From NCBI RefSeq assembly GCF_002807685.1, contig NZ_PEAX01000006.1, positions 124,001 through 188,000 on the forward strand: 64,000 nt of DNA, given 5' to 3'. The notes under the pieces are model-generated. The model worked only from the letters and a program-made list of their open reading frames with translations, ran no database searches and was not told the origin of the DNA. Shown piece by piece: positions 26,478-35,919 of the stretch; position 1 is the stretch's first letter; the number at the start of each line of letters is the position of its first letter. The DNA comes from Neoalteromonas flava (lineage in GTDB: Bacteria > Pseudomonadota > Gammaproteobacteria > Enterobacterales > Alteromonadaceae). The position numbers and the translations under genes were made by a program.

Positions 26478-27413
26478 ATGAGAAAGCTATTTATTCTGTT
26501 AGTCATGACGCTTACGCTGGTTGTCGCAGCACCAACCAGCATGGCTGGCACCTATGCAAAAACGAAATATCCGATTGTTTTAGTCCATGGCTTGTTCGGC
26601 TTTGATGACATTCTGTGGGCTGATTATTTCTACAAAGTTCCCAACAAACTAGCTGCAAACGGTGCCCGGGTATTTGTTGCAACTGTTTCACCCGCGAATT
26701 CAACGGAAATCCGTGGTGAACAATTATTAGCTTACGTGGAGGCGGTATTGGCCTACACAGGCGCGGAAAAAGTCAATCTAATTGGCCATAGTCACGGCGG
26801 CCCTACAATTCGCTACGTTGCCAGTGTAGCACCACAATATGTGGCTTCAGCTAGCTCTGTTGCAGGCGTGAATTGGGGGTCAAACGTTGCTGACATTGTA
26901 CGCAATAAAATTCCTAGTGGTTCGGGCCTAGAGTCTGTAGCCGGTACTGTTGCCAATGCATTTACTAACTTTTTGGAATTAGTTTCTGGTAGCAATCCTG
27001 GAAATTTACCGACAGATACCATCGCTGCGCTAGAGGCCTTAACCACCGAGCGCACTTTACAATTTAATCAACGCTATCCGGAGGGAATGCCTTCGGCATA
27101 TTGCGCCAACGACGGTGACTTATTGGCAGAGAATGGCGTTTATTACTTCTCATGGAGCGGTGCATCCACATACACCAATGTATTTGATATTGCTGACCCG
27201 GTTTTGGCAATCCTTGGTCTCGCTTTCAATGAACCCAGCGATGGATTGGTGTCTTCCTGTAGTTCTCATTTAGGCTACGTGTTAAAAGATAACTATCGTA
27301 TGAATCATCTGGATGAAGTAAACCAAACACTAGGCATTCATCACTTATTTGAGACAGATCCAGTAAGCGTTTTCTTACGCCACGGCAACCGTCTCAAACA
27401 GATGGGACTGTAA
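26478..27413 (+). CDS. Secreted triacylglycerol lipase, family I.1/I.2 type
   Basis: 311 residues resembling Pseudomonas and Burkholderia LipA. A signal peptide (cleavage near SMA-GT) precedes the oxyanion segment PIVLVHGLFGFD. The nucleophile is S105 in GHSHGG, the acid D255 in EPSDGLVSSC and the base H277 in MNHLDEVNQ. Cysteines at 209 and 261 match the conserved disulphide. Family I.1/I.2 lipases need a membrane-anchored foldase and leave by type II secretion; the foldase gene follows five bases downstream. AAAGG sits before the ATG. Confidence 0.93.
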   Translation: MRKLFILLVMTLTLVVAAPTSMAGTYAKTKYPIVLVHGLFGFDDILWADYFYKVPNKLAANGARVFVATVSPANSTEIRGEQLLAYVEAVLAYTGAEKVNLIGHSHGGPTIRYVASVAPQYVASASSVAGVNWGSNVADIVRNKIPSGSGLESVAGTVANAFTNFLELVSGSNPGNLPTDTIAALEALTTERTLQFNQRYPEGMPSAYCANDGDLLAENGVYYFSWSGASTYTNVFDIADPVLAILGLAFNEPSDGLVSSCSSHLGYVLKDNYRMNHLDEVNQTLGIHHLFETDPVSVFLRHGNRLKQMGL

Positions 27414-27418
27414 ACATT

Positions 27419-28330
27419 ATGCGTTTCCGGTTGATTGTTAGCGCAGCGAGCTTAGTGCTCGTTGCGCTAGTTATCGTGAAAGTAAGGACGCCTGAAACTG
27501 TCGCCATTAATAGCTTAACAGTTGCAAACGAGCGCGTTACTCCACCTCACAAAACAGACGTCGCTGTGTTACCGGGTTTGCAAGTAACTGAAGGCCAACC
27601 ATTCAAACTGAGTAGTGAACTAAAAGATGTTTATGATGGTTTGTTGTTAAATGCGAATGCTACCACCAAGATAATATTATTAGACCACGCTAAGCAGTAC
27701 TGCGACCGACAAAACTTGACTATCGCCGCCTGCTCTGAATTTTTGGCTTTATTTTCTCGTTATATTGATTACAAAGCTGAACTATTTAACGTTGAGCAGT
27801 CCAGTGTAAATTACTCGGCGGTCTATACTGAAGTCGCACAGCGCTTGCAGCAAGTTGTTGACTTGCAATATCAACACTTTTCCGCACATGAAGTCGAGGT
27901 ATTATTCGGTCAAGACAACGCTATTGATGCGCAAGCGTTGCAACGTTTACAGATTGCTGCAGATCCAACGTTGAACAGAGAACAGAAAACCGGGTTGATT
28001 GAACAGCACTTCGCAACCTTACCTTCGCAGCAAAAGCAAGCCTTTGAACCCACGTTAGCAGTTCAGTCATTGCAAGCTTTAGAATCAGAGAGTGGATCTA
28101 ATGAGCACCGCCTTGCATTAGTACAAGCTGAGTTTGGCGATGAAGTTGCTAACCGTGTAGCCACTCAGTGGGAGCAAAGAGGCAACTTTACCCAAAGAGT
28201 TAAATCTCTATATGGAGCATACTCAACGATTGCGGAGAATGAACAATTAAAATGGTTATCGCAGCATTTTCCTGAGAATGAAGCCAAGCGTGCTCGCGTA
28301 CTGCTAAACGCCATGACGGTTAATCAATAA
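27419..28330 (+). CDS. Lipase-specific foldase (LifO family), divergent
   Basis: Steric chaperone for the preceding lipase. 303 residues: an N-terminal membrane anchor (LIVSAASLVLVALVIV), a variable linker to about residue 55, then an all-helical chaperone region with SRYIDYKAELF and SAHEVEVLFGQ segments aligning with family helices. The family motif RxxFDYxLS reads here KDVYDGLLL, so key residues differ. Identification rests on the lipase context, anchor plus helical layout and partial motifs. It is translationally close to the lipase (five bases) and its end overlaps the convergent PhyH gene by 27 bases. Confidence 0.78.
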   Translation: MRFRLIVSAASLVLVALVIVKVRTPETVAINSLTVANERVTPPHKTDVAVLPGLQVTEGQPFKLSSELKDVYDGLLLNANATTKIILLDHAKQYCDRQNLTIAACSEFLALFSRYIDYKAELFNVEQSSVNYSAVYTEVAQRLQQVVDLQYQHFSAHEVEVLFGQDNAIDAQALQRLQIAADPTLNREQKTGLIEQHFATLPSQQKQAFEPTLAVQSLQALESESGSNEHRLALVQAEFGDEVANRVATQWEQRGNFTQRVKSLYGAYSTIAENEQLKWLSQHFPENEAKRARVLLNAMTVNQ

Positions 28331-29110
28331 ACCATTCCGCGCGCGCTGAGTCGCTATAAATGCTGCTGGATTCTCGAGTTTATTAATAAGGCTTTGCGGG
28401 GGTAAGCAATCATCATCTACAAACTGCAAAAGTTCGGGACAAGGATGGCAAAATAGAATATCCAGTGCCATCCGGTTCATTCCATACAGTCCACGGTGGA
28501 TCAAATTACCATTAAATATCAGCAAATCACCTCGACCGAGTGGAAGAGCCTGAGCATCAGGTAATGGCTCATAATTGCAATGCCCCTTCTGCTGCAAACG
28601 CACCGCTAATTCGTGTGGCGTATCCCAGCGTCGATGAGTGCCTGGAACCAGCTCAATACCCGGTTCAGCAAAGAGCGGAATACGCAGGTGATACACCTCA
28701 GGTCCCTGCAAACTCCCTTGTTGCTGCTCTAGGTTCAAATGATACTGTCCATCTCTATGCCAATAGTTGGGTTGGTCTGCATTCACTGGATTGAAAAATA
28801 ATTGAGTATTCATAAAGGCATAACCCTGCGACATTATTTGCTGTGCTATGCGGTTAACCTTTTCACTGCCAATAAACTGAAAAAGAATCAAGCGTTCTGA
28901 CTCGTTCAGATATTTTGCCGCTGTTAAATGCGCAGAGTTTATTGCTCGCTGGTGATAAAACGCCTGATTATCTTGGATCCATGCCTGATGAAAACGTTCG
29001 ACTATATTGGTTAAGACATTGAGCTCGCTAGCATCAAAATAATTACGCTGCACGTGAAAGCCTAATTTCTCGATGTTTTGCTGGAGCGCTTCTGATGCTA
29101 TTTCATTCAT
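28304..29110 (-). CDS. Phytanoyl-CoA dioxygenase (PhyH) family oxygenase
   Basis: 268 residues of the PhyH 2-oxoglutarate/Fe(II) oxygenase family. Iron ligands are H-x-D in NYWHRDGQYH near residue 118 and a later His in NGNLIHRGLYG near 206; an Arg in MNRMALDI should bind the cosubstrate. The GIELVPGTHRRWDTP segment is also typical. Bacterial members act on diverse small molecules, so the substrate is unknown. The 3' end overlaps the foldase gene on the other strand, which is rare and implies a tightly packed junction. Confidence 0.85.
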   Translation of the reverse strand: MNEIASEALQQNIEKLGFHVQRNYFDASELNVLTNIVERFHQAWIQDNQAFYHQRAINSAHLTAAKYLNESERLILFQFIGSEKVNRIAQQIMSQGYAFMNTQLFFNPVNADQPNYWHRDGQYHLNLEQQQGSLQGPEVYHLRIPLFAEPGIELVPGTHRRWDTPHELAVRLQQKGHCNYEPLPDAQALPLGRGDLLIFNGNLIHRGLYGMNRMALDILFCHPCPELLQFVDDDCLPPQSLINKLENPAAFIATQRARNGLLINRHGV

Positions 29111-29149
29111 CTACGTTAGTTCACATATTGTTATTAATTAGATAACCAA

Positions 29150-29764
29150 TCATGCAAAACTAAACCCCGTGGGATATGCATGGATCCCATCGAAATCCCC
29201 CTTCGTCAGCGCAATACCTTCTGCCCTAGCAATGGCATACACCATGGAAAAGTGGAAATAAAAATTAGGTAAGGCAAATAAATTCAAGTATTCCATCGCT
29301 GGCATCTCAATGGTCGCTGAACCAGCGGAGTCTTTGATCAACACATTAGTGTTTGAGATATTGCCTGCATGGGACTCAATATAGTGTATCGTTTCGGCCA
29401 CCTGCAATTGCATATCGGTAAAGGTTCGCGCCTGATTATCAAACGACACTACAGCTGTATTAAGGAGCGGACACAAGGCCCGCAACGGGAAATTCGCCGT
29501 GATTTGGATCTGATTACGTAGTGGCAACATGCTTGGGTGGAGACGTGCTGACAATAGGCTATCAGGCTCTGGTGTTGCTCTTTCAATCTTGTTTATTAAA
29601 ACCTGTAAGTTGCGTAAATAACGCAAGAAACAGTCAAAGGTAGTAGTCAATATGCGCGTACCATTTTCTAACCCAATTGCGAATACTTTACCGAGTAAGC
29701 TATAGGCATACCAGCGACAATTTAGGCTGCATAAATAAAACTCAGACCTTGTACCTCTAGACAA
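29150..29764 (-). CDS. DUF1993-family protein with unclear start
   Basis: Residues from about 42 onward match DUF1993: LHPSMLPLRNQIQITANF, TDMQLQVAETIHYIES, and the C-terminal FALPNFYFHFSMVYAIARAEG followed by LTKGDFDG. The function of the family is unknown; the His-containing helix bundle resembles DinB-like folds. The frame has no ATG before residue 79. Starts must be TTG (29764 or 29650); the latter gives 166 residues, the family's usual length, but neither has a ribosome site. An ATG in another frame lies just upstream and hits a stop, so a start-region frameshift is possible. The upstream residues look non-conserved. Confidence 0.65.
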   Translation of the reverse strand: MSRGTRSEFYLCSLNCRWYAYSLLGKVFAIGLENGTRILTTTFDCFLRYLRNLQVLINKIERATPEPDSLLSARLHPSMLPLRNQIQITANFPLRALCPLLNTAVVSFDNQARTFTDMQLQVAETIHYIESHAGNISNTNVLIKDSAGSATIEMPAMEYLNLFALPNFYFHFSMVYAIARAEGIALTKGDFDGIHAYPTGFSFA

Positions 29765-29875
29765 ACGAGAGACTACACGCTACATGGGCTTCCTTGCTAA
29801 GGGGAGACTGCAGGATCCAAAAAAATCTAGCCATTAGATCAGTTTTATAGTTGAGCATAATACATAGTATTAGCG

Positions 29876-29895
29876 ATGGGTGAATGAGCACCCAT
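29876..29895 (+). promoter_or_regulatory. Inverted repeat before the bacteriocin-like gene
   Basis: ATGGGTG and CACCCAT form a perfect seven-pair stem with loop AATGAG, 21 bases before the ATG of the peptide gene and just before its ribosome site. It may act as an operator or as a leader hairpin protecting the mRNA. The AT-rich stretch 29840-29870 (CATAAT, TAGTAT) probably carries the promoter. Confidence 0.45.
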
Positions 29896-29916
29896 TAAAA
29901 CTTAAAAGGATTTATT

Positions 29917-30111
29917 ATGAATACTAACAACACAACGATTGAAGAAATTGATAACACAGCGATTGAAGCCGTTTCGGGTGCTGGCTCGGGTGGAATTATC
30001 GGCGGTTGGGCGTTCGGACTTGGCATGAATGCCTTGGGTTATGCCGCGAATAACGGAGGATTTGCCCTTATGGAGCAGCATAATATGGCGTTGGATAAAA
30101 ACCGTCTTTAA
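29917..30111 (+). CDS. Bacteriocin-like peptide with double-glycine-type leader
   Basis: 64 residues. The first 22 read as a class II leader: acidic, with IEEIDNTAIEAVSGA matching the xELxxVSGG/GA pattern recognised by peptidase-containing (C39) ABC exporters; microcin L also ends its leader in GA. The predicted mature peptide of 42 residues starts GSGGIIGGWAFGLGMNALG. It is rich in glycine, alanine and small hydrophobics, with a charged C-terminus, like class II bacteriocins and microcins. AAGGA eight bases upstream gives a strong ribosome site. No exporter gene is in the window. Activity is inference. Confidence 0.7.
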   Translation: MNTNNTTIEEIDNTAIEAVSGAGSGGIIGGWAFGLGMNALGYAANNGGFALMEQHNMALDKNRL

Positions 30112-30150
30112 CTATGGAAGAATGGTGGTGCAAACCGCCGTGTAAACTCA

Positions 30151-30531
30151 ATGAAAAAAAGCCTTACTATAACTTTACTAACACTAAGCATTTTTGCTGC
30201 ATTTTTTATGCACTTGTTCGTTCAAGAGACAAACACTTTGCGCAACGAATATACTGCATTTTTGGTGGCTTTAATTCCCTTTTTTTACTGCATAGCCTTA
30301 CTGTTTGTCACATTAATAATGGCAAAGTCACGTGACCTAAAATCTAAAATTATGCTGTGGATGAGCGTTTGTATCGGCATGCTATTATTTCAAACACAAC
30401 AATGGCTGGTTAACGCGCAAGAACCGATCCTGAGTTATGCTGCGATTGTCTGTGCCAGTATAATTGGTGTTGGGGTTATTCGCAGGGATCATTCTTTGCA
30501 CTCAGGTAAAGGCAACAAGCCTGCTTTATAA
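30151..30531 (+). CDS. Four-helix membrane protein, candidate immunity protein
   Basis: 126 residues with four hydrophobic segments (about 5-22, 38-60, 68-86, 96-112) and a basic C-terminal tail. It starts 39 bases after the peptide gene, in the same frame. Small multi-helix inner-membrane proteins encoded directly behind bacteriocin genes are usually immunity proteins, which is the basis of the call; no sequence family is recognised. The ATG lacks a ribosome site, so coupling to the preceding gene is likely. Codon use is AT-rich like the peptide gene. Confidence 0.55.
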   Translation: MKKSLTITLLTLSIFAAFFMHLFVQETNTLRNEYTAFLVALIPFFYCIALLFVTLIMAKSRDLKSKIMLWMSVCIGMLLFQTQQWLVNAQEPILSYAAIVCASIIGVGVIRRDHSLHSGKGNKPAL

Positions 30532-30592
30532 GCTCGAATTGCTAATAACTTTGAATGCAGTGCGCTAGAGTGCAACACAATGTGCAGAGCAT

Positions 30593-30628
30593 AAAAAAGC
30601 CCGATAGCGCATACGCATATCGGACTTT
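30593..30628 (-). terminator. Terminator of greA
   Basis: AAAGCCCGATA (30596-30606) pairs with TATCGGACTTT (30618-30628) with one mismatch, plus an inner GCG/CGC. Read on the minus strand the stem is followed by six T, about 85 bases after the greA stop. Confidence 0.75.
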
Positions 30629-30714
30629 CAATAGAGCTGCTGTTATCTAGTAGCCTAAAAATATACATCAAGCTAGGCAAACATTTTGTGCTTTTGCCTA
30701 GTATGCAAAGCTAA

Positions 30715-31191
30715 TTAAATGTATTCCACTTCCACTATTTCAAACTCTACAGTTCCCGCCGGAGTTTGGATATTCGCTACATCGTCGACCATTTTCCCGA
30801 TCAAACCGCGGGCAATAGGTGAATTCACTGAAATCAAGTTTTTCTTAATATTTGCTTCATCATCACCCACGATACGATAGGTTGTCTCTTCGTCTGTCTG
30901 ACAATTCAGAATAGTCACAGTCGCACCGAATATGACTTTTCCGGTGTTTTCCATTTTGGTGACATCGATAATTTGTGCATTAGAGAGCTTACCTTCAATA
31001 TCCTGAATACGCCCTTCACAAAAGCTTTGCTGCTCCCGCGCGGCGTGATATTCGGCATTTTCTTTTAAGTCGCCATGCTCACGTGCTTCAGCAATTGCTT
31101 CGATGATTTTCGGCCGACGTACGGTCTTCAATTCATGCAGTTCATCACGTAATTTTTGTGCACCCTCTGCGGTCATTGGGTATTGGCTCAT
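30715..31191 (-). CDS. greA: Transcription elongation factor GreA
   Basis: Enters the RNA polymerase secondary channel and stimulates cleavage of backtracked transcripts. 158 residues: an N-terminal antiparallel coiled coil (1-75) with the acidic tip in [20 protein letters not shown], and a C-terminal FKBP-like domain (80-158). It follows carB on the same strand, the standard dapB-carA-carB-greA order, but a terminator lies between. Confidence 0.96.
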   Translation of the reverse strand: MSQYPMTAEGAQKLRDELHELKTVRRPKIIEAIAEAREHGDLKENAEYHAAREQQSFCEGRIQDIEGKLSNAQIIDVTKMENTGKVIFGATVTILNCQTDEETTYRIVGDDEANIKKNLISVNSPIARGLIGKMVDDVANIQTPAGTVEFEIVEVEYI

Positions 31192-31215
31192 TGCTTCTCT
31201 CTCTTTATTCTTCTC

Positions 31216-31245
31216 ATAAAAAAGTGCGCTTAAAAAAGCGCACTT
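31216..31245 (-). terminator. Terminator of carB
   Basis: AAGTGCGCTT / AAGCGCACTT is a perfect ten-pair stem with loop AAAA (31222-31245), followed on the minus strand by a T run. It lies between carB and greA, so greA probably has a promoter of its own or depends on readthrough. Confidence 0.88.
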
Positions 31246-31289
31246 CCACGACCAGTAGAATACTCTGATTTTACTACGTTGTCACTCTT

Positions 31290-34200
31290 CTACGAGCGAT
31301 GTTTTACCCGTTCATGCAGTTCTTGCACCGACGCCACTTTAGTGCGGTCATCAAAGTCCTTCGCGCGGATAGTAGCGAATGCCGCATTCAACGTGGTGGT
31401 ATAGGTTGTCTTGCTTGCAAGTGCCTCACGACGAATATACACCGAGTCATTAATAGCTTGACGCCCCTCGGTGGTGTTAACCACATAGGTATATGTCTTG
31501 TTCTTAATGGCATCGACAATGTTAGGGCGACCCTCTGATAACTTGTTCACTACAGTACTCATGATACCAGCGTCATATAAGGTTGTAGCTGTACCACGTG
31601 TGGCCTCTATAGCAAAACCTTTATCCACTAACTCTTTGGCCAGTTCAATGACTTTCTGTTTGTCATGCTCGCGTACTGAAAGCAAGGCTTTACCATTTTG
31701 TGGCACAGGTGAACCGGCTCCAAGATTGGCCTTAGCATAAGCTTCTTCAAAAGAATCACCAACTCCCATGACTTCACCGGTAGAGCGCATTTCAGGCCCT
31801 AGCAATGGGTCTACACCGCGGAACTTGGCAAACGGTAGGACCACTTCTTTCACTGAGTAAAATGGTGGGATCACTTCTTCGGTAAAGCCTTGTGCTTGTA
31901 ACGATTGACCCGCCATCACTCGCGCGGCGATCTTAGCTAAAGGAACGCCTGTAGCCTTAGACACAAACGGTACAGTGCGTGCCGCACGCGGATTGACTTC
32001 AATCAAGTACACTTCACCATCTTTGACCGCAAATTGCGTGTTCATCAAGCCAACAACATTGAGTTCCAATGCCATGGCGCGCACTTGCTCACGCATGACA
32101 TCTTGAATGGTCTTAGGCAAAGAATAAGGAGGTAAAGAACATGCCGAATCACCTGAGTGAACGCCGGCTTGCTCGATGTGTTCCATGATCCCACCGATGA
32201 CCACTGTTTCACCGTCTGATACTGCGTCGATATCAACCTCGATGGCATCGTCCAAGAAGCGGTCCAGCAGTACTGGCGAGTCATTCGAGACTTTTACCGC
32301 TTCGTTCAAATAACGTCTCAGATCTTTAAGGTCATACACGATTTCCATCGCACGACCGCCCAATACATAACTCGGACGCACCACCAACGGAAAGCCAATT
32401 TCTTCAGCTTTAACCAGTGCTTCTTCCATATTACTAACGGTCGCGTTCGCTGGCTGTTTTAAGCCCAACTTATTAACCATTTGCTGGAAACGTTCACGAT
32501 CTTCAGCGCGATCGATGGCGTCGGGACTGGTGCCGATAATTGGAACGCCATTTTCTTCTAACGCACGGGCTAATTTTAACGGCGTTTGACCACCGTATTG
32601 CACAATCACCCCTTTGGGCTGTTCAACCCGGACAATTTCGAGCACATCCTCGAGTGTAACCGGCTCAAAATACAAACGATCAGAGGTATCATAATCAGTG
32701 GAAACAGTCTCAGGGTTACAATTAACCATAATCGTTTCATAACCATCTTCACGCATCGATAATGCTGCATGCACACAGCAGTAATCAAACTCGATACCCT
32801 GTCCGATGCGGTTCGGGCCTCCACCCAACACCATGATTTTGTCTTTATCACTGGGTTGTGATTCACACTCTTCATCGTAGGTCGAATACATGTAGGCTGT
32901 GCTGGTCGAAAACTCTGCTGCACAGGTATCCACTCGCTTATACACGGGGAAGATATCGAATTTAGCACGAATATCGCGAATGTCGCTCTCCGCAACATTG
33001 GTTAGCTCTGCCAAACGTGAGTCAGCAAATCCCTTGCGCTTTAACTTGCGCATTAAATCTGCGTCCATGGCTGATATACCAATACGCTCAACCAGTGCTT
33101 CTAGTTGCACTAGTTCTTCAATTTGCACCAAGTACCAGCGATCAATGTTAGTTAACTCGAAGACTTCATCGATACTCATACCCATGCGAAACGCGTCAGC
33201 GATATACCAAATTCGTTCAGCACCCGGCTCACGCAACTCGTATACAATTTTGGTACGTGCATCTGGGTCTTCTAAATCCAATATAGGAGTGAGTCCATTG
33301 GCACCCACTTCCAATCCTCGCAACGCTTTCTGCAAAGACTCTTGTTGATTCCGACCAATCGCCATCACCTCACCCACAGACTTCATTTGCGTGGTTAAGC
33401 GGTCATTTGCACCGGCAAATTTTTCAAAGTTAAAACGTGGGATTTTAGTCACAACATAATCAATCGCCGGTTCAAACGAAGCCGGTGTAGCGCCGCCAGT
33501 GATATCGTTAGCAAGTTCATCCAAGGTGAAACCGACAGCAAGCTTGGCTGCTACTTTAGCGATTGGGAAACCGGTCGCCTTAGATGCCAGGGCCGAAGAA
33601 CGAGAAACCCGTGGATTCATTTCAATAATAACCATACGCCCAGTATTAGGATCAATACCAAACTGTACGTTTGAACCACCCGTTTCTACGCCGATTTCAC
33701 GCAGTACTGCCATCGCAGCATTACGCATAATCTGAAATTCTTTATCCGTTAAGGTTTGTGCTGGCGCTACGGTGATTGAATCACCAGTATGCACGCCCAT
33801 AGGATCGAAATTTTCAATGGTACACACGATAATACAGTTATCGTTTTTGTCGCGTACCACTTCCATTTCATATTCTTTCCAGCCAATTAATGATTCATCA
33901 ATCAAGAGTTCACTGGTGGGTGATAGGTCCAAACCACGCGCACAGATCTCATTAAATTCATCAATGTTGTACGCGATCCCACCACCGGTGCCGCCCATAG
34001 TAAATGAAGGACGAATAATGCAAGGAAAGCCGATCCGCGTCAGTACATCATGGGCTTGCTCCATCGTATGCGCGATTTCAGCGCGTGGACATTCCAGACC
34101 AATGGATTTCATTGCCTTGTCGAATTGTTCGCGGTCTTCTGCCTTATCGATTGCTTCAGCAGAAGCACCAATCAATTCTATGTTGAACTCTTCAAGCACA

Positions 34201-34517
34201 CCGTGCTTGTTCAAATCAAGTGCGCAGTTAAGTGCCGTTTGCCCACCCATGGTAGGTAATACCGCATCAGGACGCTCTTTTTCGATGATCTTGCGCACAA
34301 CTTCCCAATGAATAGGCTCAATGTAGGTTGCATCAGCCATCTCGGGATCAGTCATGATTGTAGCAGGGTTTGAGTTCACCAAGATAACTCGATACCCCTC
34401 TTCACGCAGGGCTTTACAAGCCTGCGCACCTGAATAATCAAACTCACAGGCCTGACCGATAACTATCGGGCCAGCGCCGATGATAAGAATACTTTTTATG
34501 TCGGTACGTTTTGGCAT
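31290..34517 (-). CDS. carB: Carbamoyl-phosphate synthase large subunit
   Basis: Makes carbamoyl phosphate from bicarbonate, ammonia delivered by CarA, and two ATP, for pyrimidine and arginine synthesis. 1075 residues with two duplicated ATP-grasp halves: [19 protein letters not shown] opens the first, [19 protein letters not shown] near residue 565 the second. The C-terminal MGS-like allosteric domain (about 940-1075), with [19 protein letters not shown], binds UMP and ornithine. It lies three bases after carA. Confidence 0.98.
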   Translation of the reverse strand: MPKRTDIKSILIIGAGPIVIGQACEFDYSGAQACKALREEGYRVILVNSNPATIMTDPEMADATYIEPIHWEVVRKIIEKERPDAVLPTMGGQTALNCALDLNKHGVLEEFNIELIGASAEAIDKAEDREQFDKAMKSIGLECPRAEIAHTMEQAHDVLTRIGFPCIIRPSFTMGGTGGGIAYNIDEFNEICARGLDLSPTSELLIDESLIGWKEYEMEVVRDKNDNCIIVCTIENFDPMGVHTGDSITVAPAQTLTDKEFQIMRNAAMAVLREIGVETGGSNVQFGIDPNTGRMVIIEMNPRVSRSSALASKATGFPIAKVAAKLAVGFTLDELANDITGGATPASFEPAIDYVVTKIPRFNFEKFAGANDRLTTQMKSVGEVMAIGRNQQESLQKALRGLEVGANGLTPILDLEDPDARTKIVYELREPGAERIWYIADAFRMGMSIDEVFELTNIDRWYLVQIEELVQLEALVERIGISAMDADLMRKLKRKGFADSRLAELTNVAESDIRDIRAKFDIFPVYKRVDTCAAEFSTSTAYMYSTYDEECESQPSDKDKIMVLGGGPNRIGQGIEFDYCCVHAALSMREDGYETIMVNCNPETVSTDYDTSDRLYFEPVTLEDVLEIVRVEQPKGVIVQYGGQTPLKLARALEENGVPIIGTSPDAIDRAEDRERFQQMVNKLGLKQPANATVSNMEEALVKAEEIGFPLVVRPSYVLGGRAMEIVYDLKDLRRYLNEAVKVSNDSPVLLDRFLDDAIEVDIDAVSDGETVVIGGIMEHIEQAGVHSGDSACSLPPYSLPKTIQDVMREQVRAMALELNVVGLMNTQFAVKDGEVYLIEVNPRAARTVPFVSKATGVPLAKIAARVMAGQSLQAQGFTEEVIPPFYSVKEVVLPFAKFRGVDPLLGPEMRSTGEVMGVGDSFEEAYAKANLGAGSPVPQNGKALLSVREHDKQKVIELAKELVDKGFAIEATRGTATTLYDAGIMSTVVNKLSEGRPNIVDAIKNKTYTYVVNTTEGRQAINDSVYIRREALASKTTYTTTLNAAFATIRAKDFDDRTKVASVQELHERVKHRS

Positions 34518-34520
34518 GCG

Positions 34521-35663
34521 TTATTTGTCCTGACGATGTTGATTAGACATTAATTCAATAAAGTGATCGAACAAGGGAGCAGCATCTTGTGGACCTGGGC
34601 TTGCTTCAGGATGCCCCTGAAAACTAAAGGCAGGTTTTGTTTTATGCTCTATCCCTTGTAGAGAACCATCAAATAGCGACACATGAGTGACTTCAAGACA
34701 GTCTGGTAAATTCGCTTCATCGACTGCAAAACCATGGTTTTGGCTGGTGATCATCACCACACCGCGGCGTAAATCCTTAACTGGATGGTTTGCGCCATGA
34801 TGACCAAATTTCATTTTTACCGTCTTTGCACCGCATGCTAGGCCCAACAGTTGGTGCCCCAAACAAATACCAAATACAGGTACCGATTTGTCCAAGAAGA
34901 CTTTAATCGCAGCTATTGCATAATCGCAAGGCTCAGGGTCTCCCGGTCCGTTAGATAGGAATACGCCATCGGGATTAAGCGCCAATACCTCTTCTGCAGA
35001 TGTCGTGGCGGGCACTAAAGTCACTTTGCACCCCCGTTCCACCAACATTCGTAAAATGTTATGTTTAGCCCCAAAATCGTAGGCTACTACATGATAATTG
35101 GTAACCTCTGGCGTCGGCTTGTAACCCACGCCCAATTCCCATGTATTACCCGTCCAAGCTTGTTGTTCTTTGATCGTAACAACTTTGGCTAAATCCATCC
35201 CTTTAAGACCGGGAAAGGCTTTAGCCTCGGCTAGCGCTTGTTTTTCATCCAGATTACTACCCGCGATAATACAGCCATTCTGTGCACCCTTATCGCGTAG
35301 GATCCGCGTTAAACGACGTGTATCGATATCGGCAATGGCCACAATATTGTGTTGTTTAAGGTAATCGGAGAGAGAAAGGGTACTGCGGAAGTTACTGGAA
35401 AGAAGTGGGAGGTCACGAATGATAAGGCCTTTGGCACTAACGTTGTCTGATTCAACGTCTTCTTCATTGGTTCCGGTATTTCCGATATGGGGATACGTTA
35501 AAGTGACGATTTGTTCGGTATAAGATGGATCAGTTAGTATTTCTTGATAACCCGTCATAGACGTATTAAATACCACTTCACCTACCGTGAGCCCGTCAGC
35601 TCCGATGGCAGTGCCTTTGAAAACGGAACCGTCTTCAAGCACTAGCAGGGCAGAATTAGCCAA
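34521..35663 (-). CDS. carA: Carbamoyl-phosphate synthase small subunit
   Basis: Glutamine amidotransferase subunit that supplies ammonia to CarB. 380 residues: an N-terminal CPSase domain starting [16 protein letters not shown], and a class I glutaminase domain with the nucleophile in [11 protein letters not shown] and the His/Glu pair in [11 protein letters not shown]. The start is TTG at 35663, with GGAGG exactly five bases upstream. E. coli carA also starts with UUG, so this rare start seems conserved. A second in-frame TTG four codons earlier overlaps the ribosome site and is rejected. Confidence 0.97.
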   Translation of the reverse strand: MANSALLVLEDGSVFKGTAIGADGLTVGEVVFNTSMTGYQEILTDPSYTEQIVTLTYPHIGNTGTNEEDVESDNVSAKGLIIRDLPLLSSNFRSTLSLSDYLKQHNIVAIADIDTRRLTRILRDKGAQNGCIIAGSNLDEKQALAEAKAFPGLKGMDLAKVVTIKEQQAWTGNTWELGVGYKPTPEVTNYHVVAYDFGAKHNILRMLVERGCKVTLVPATTSAEEVLALNPDGVFLSNGPGDPEPCDYAIAAIKVFLDKSVPVFGICLGHQLLGLACGAKTVKMKFGHHGANHPVKDLRRGVVMITSQNHGFAVDEANLPDCLEVTHVSLFDGSLQGIEHKTKPAFSFQGHPEASPGPQDAAPLFDHFIELMSNQHRQDK

Positions 35664-35727
35664 GTCAACCTCCAAGCATAAGTTAACTCATGCACCGGGC
35701 CAGCTAAACCCGATACGTGACAGTTCA

Positions 35728-35749
35728 TAAGTAACGAATCCGTTACTTA
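35728..35749 (-). promoter_or_regulatory. Inverted repeat in the carAB leader
   Basis: TAAGTAACG and CGTTACTTA form a perfect nine-pair inverted repeat with a four-base centre, 65 bases before the carA start. There is no T-run on either side, so it is more likely an operator or leader hairpin than a terminator. On the minus strand, TTGCCA and CATAAA with an 18-base spacer (about 35785-35815) form a possible promoter upstream of it. I see no ArgR box. The rest of 35664-35919 holds nothing recognised. Confidence 0.5.
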
Positions 35750-35919
35750 CTAAGGGTCTTTGCAGCTAATCAAAACACGTTTTATGGCGCAAAACGCAGA
35801 TTTTTGGCAAATTCCGCTGAGTATATAGCAAGCACCTGGACAGATCTAGGTTAATCGAGATAATTATTAAAAATAAGCGTTTATTAAAAACTTTTTAACA
35901 AAACCCCCAAAACCAGCGG

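Noticed and set aside
30114-30335. Overlapping 73-codon frame between the bacteriocin-like gene and the membrane protein.
   Set aside because: It lies in a different frame inside the membrane-protein gene, has no ribosome site and no plausible protein character.
32899-34311. Ser-rich open frames opposite carB up to 179 codons.
   Set aside because: Antisense shadows of a strongly conserved gene; composition reflects carB codon use.
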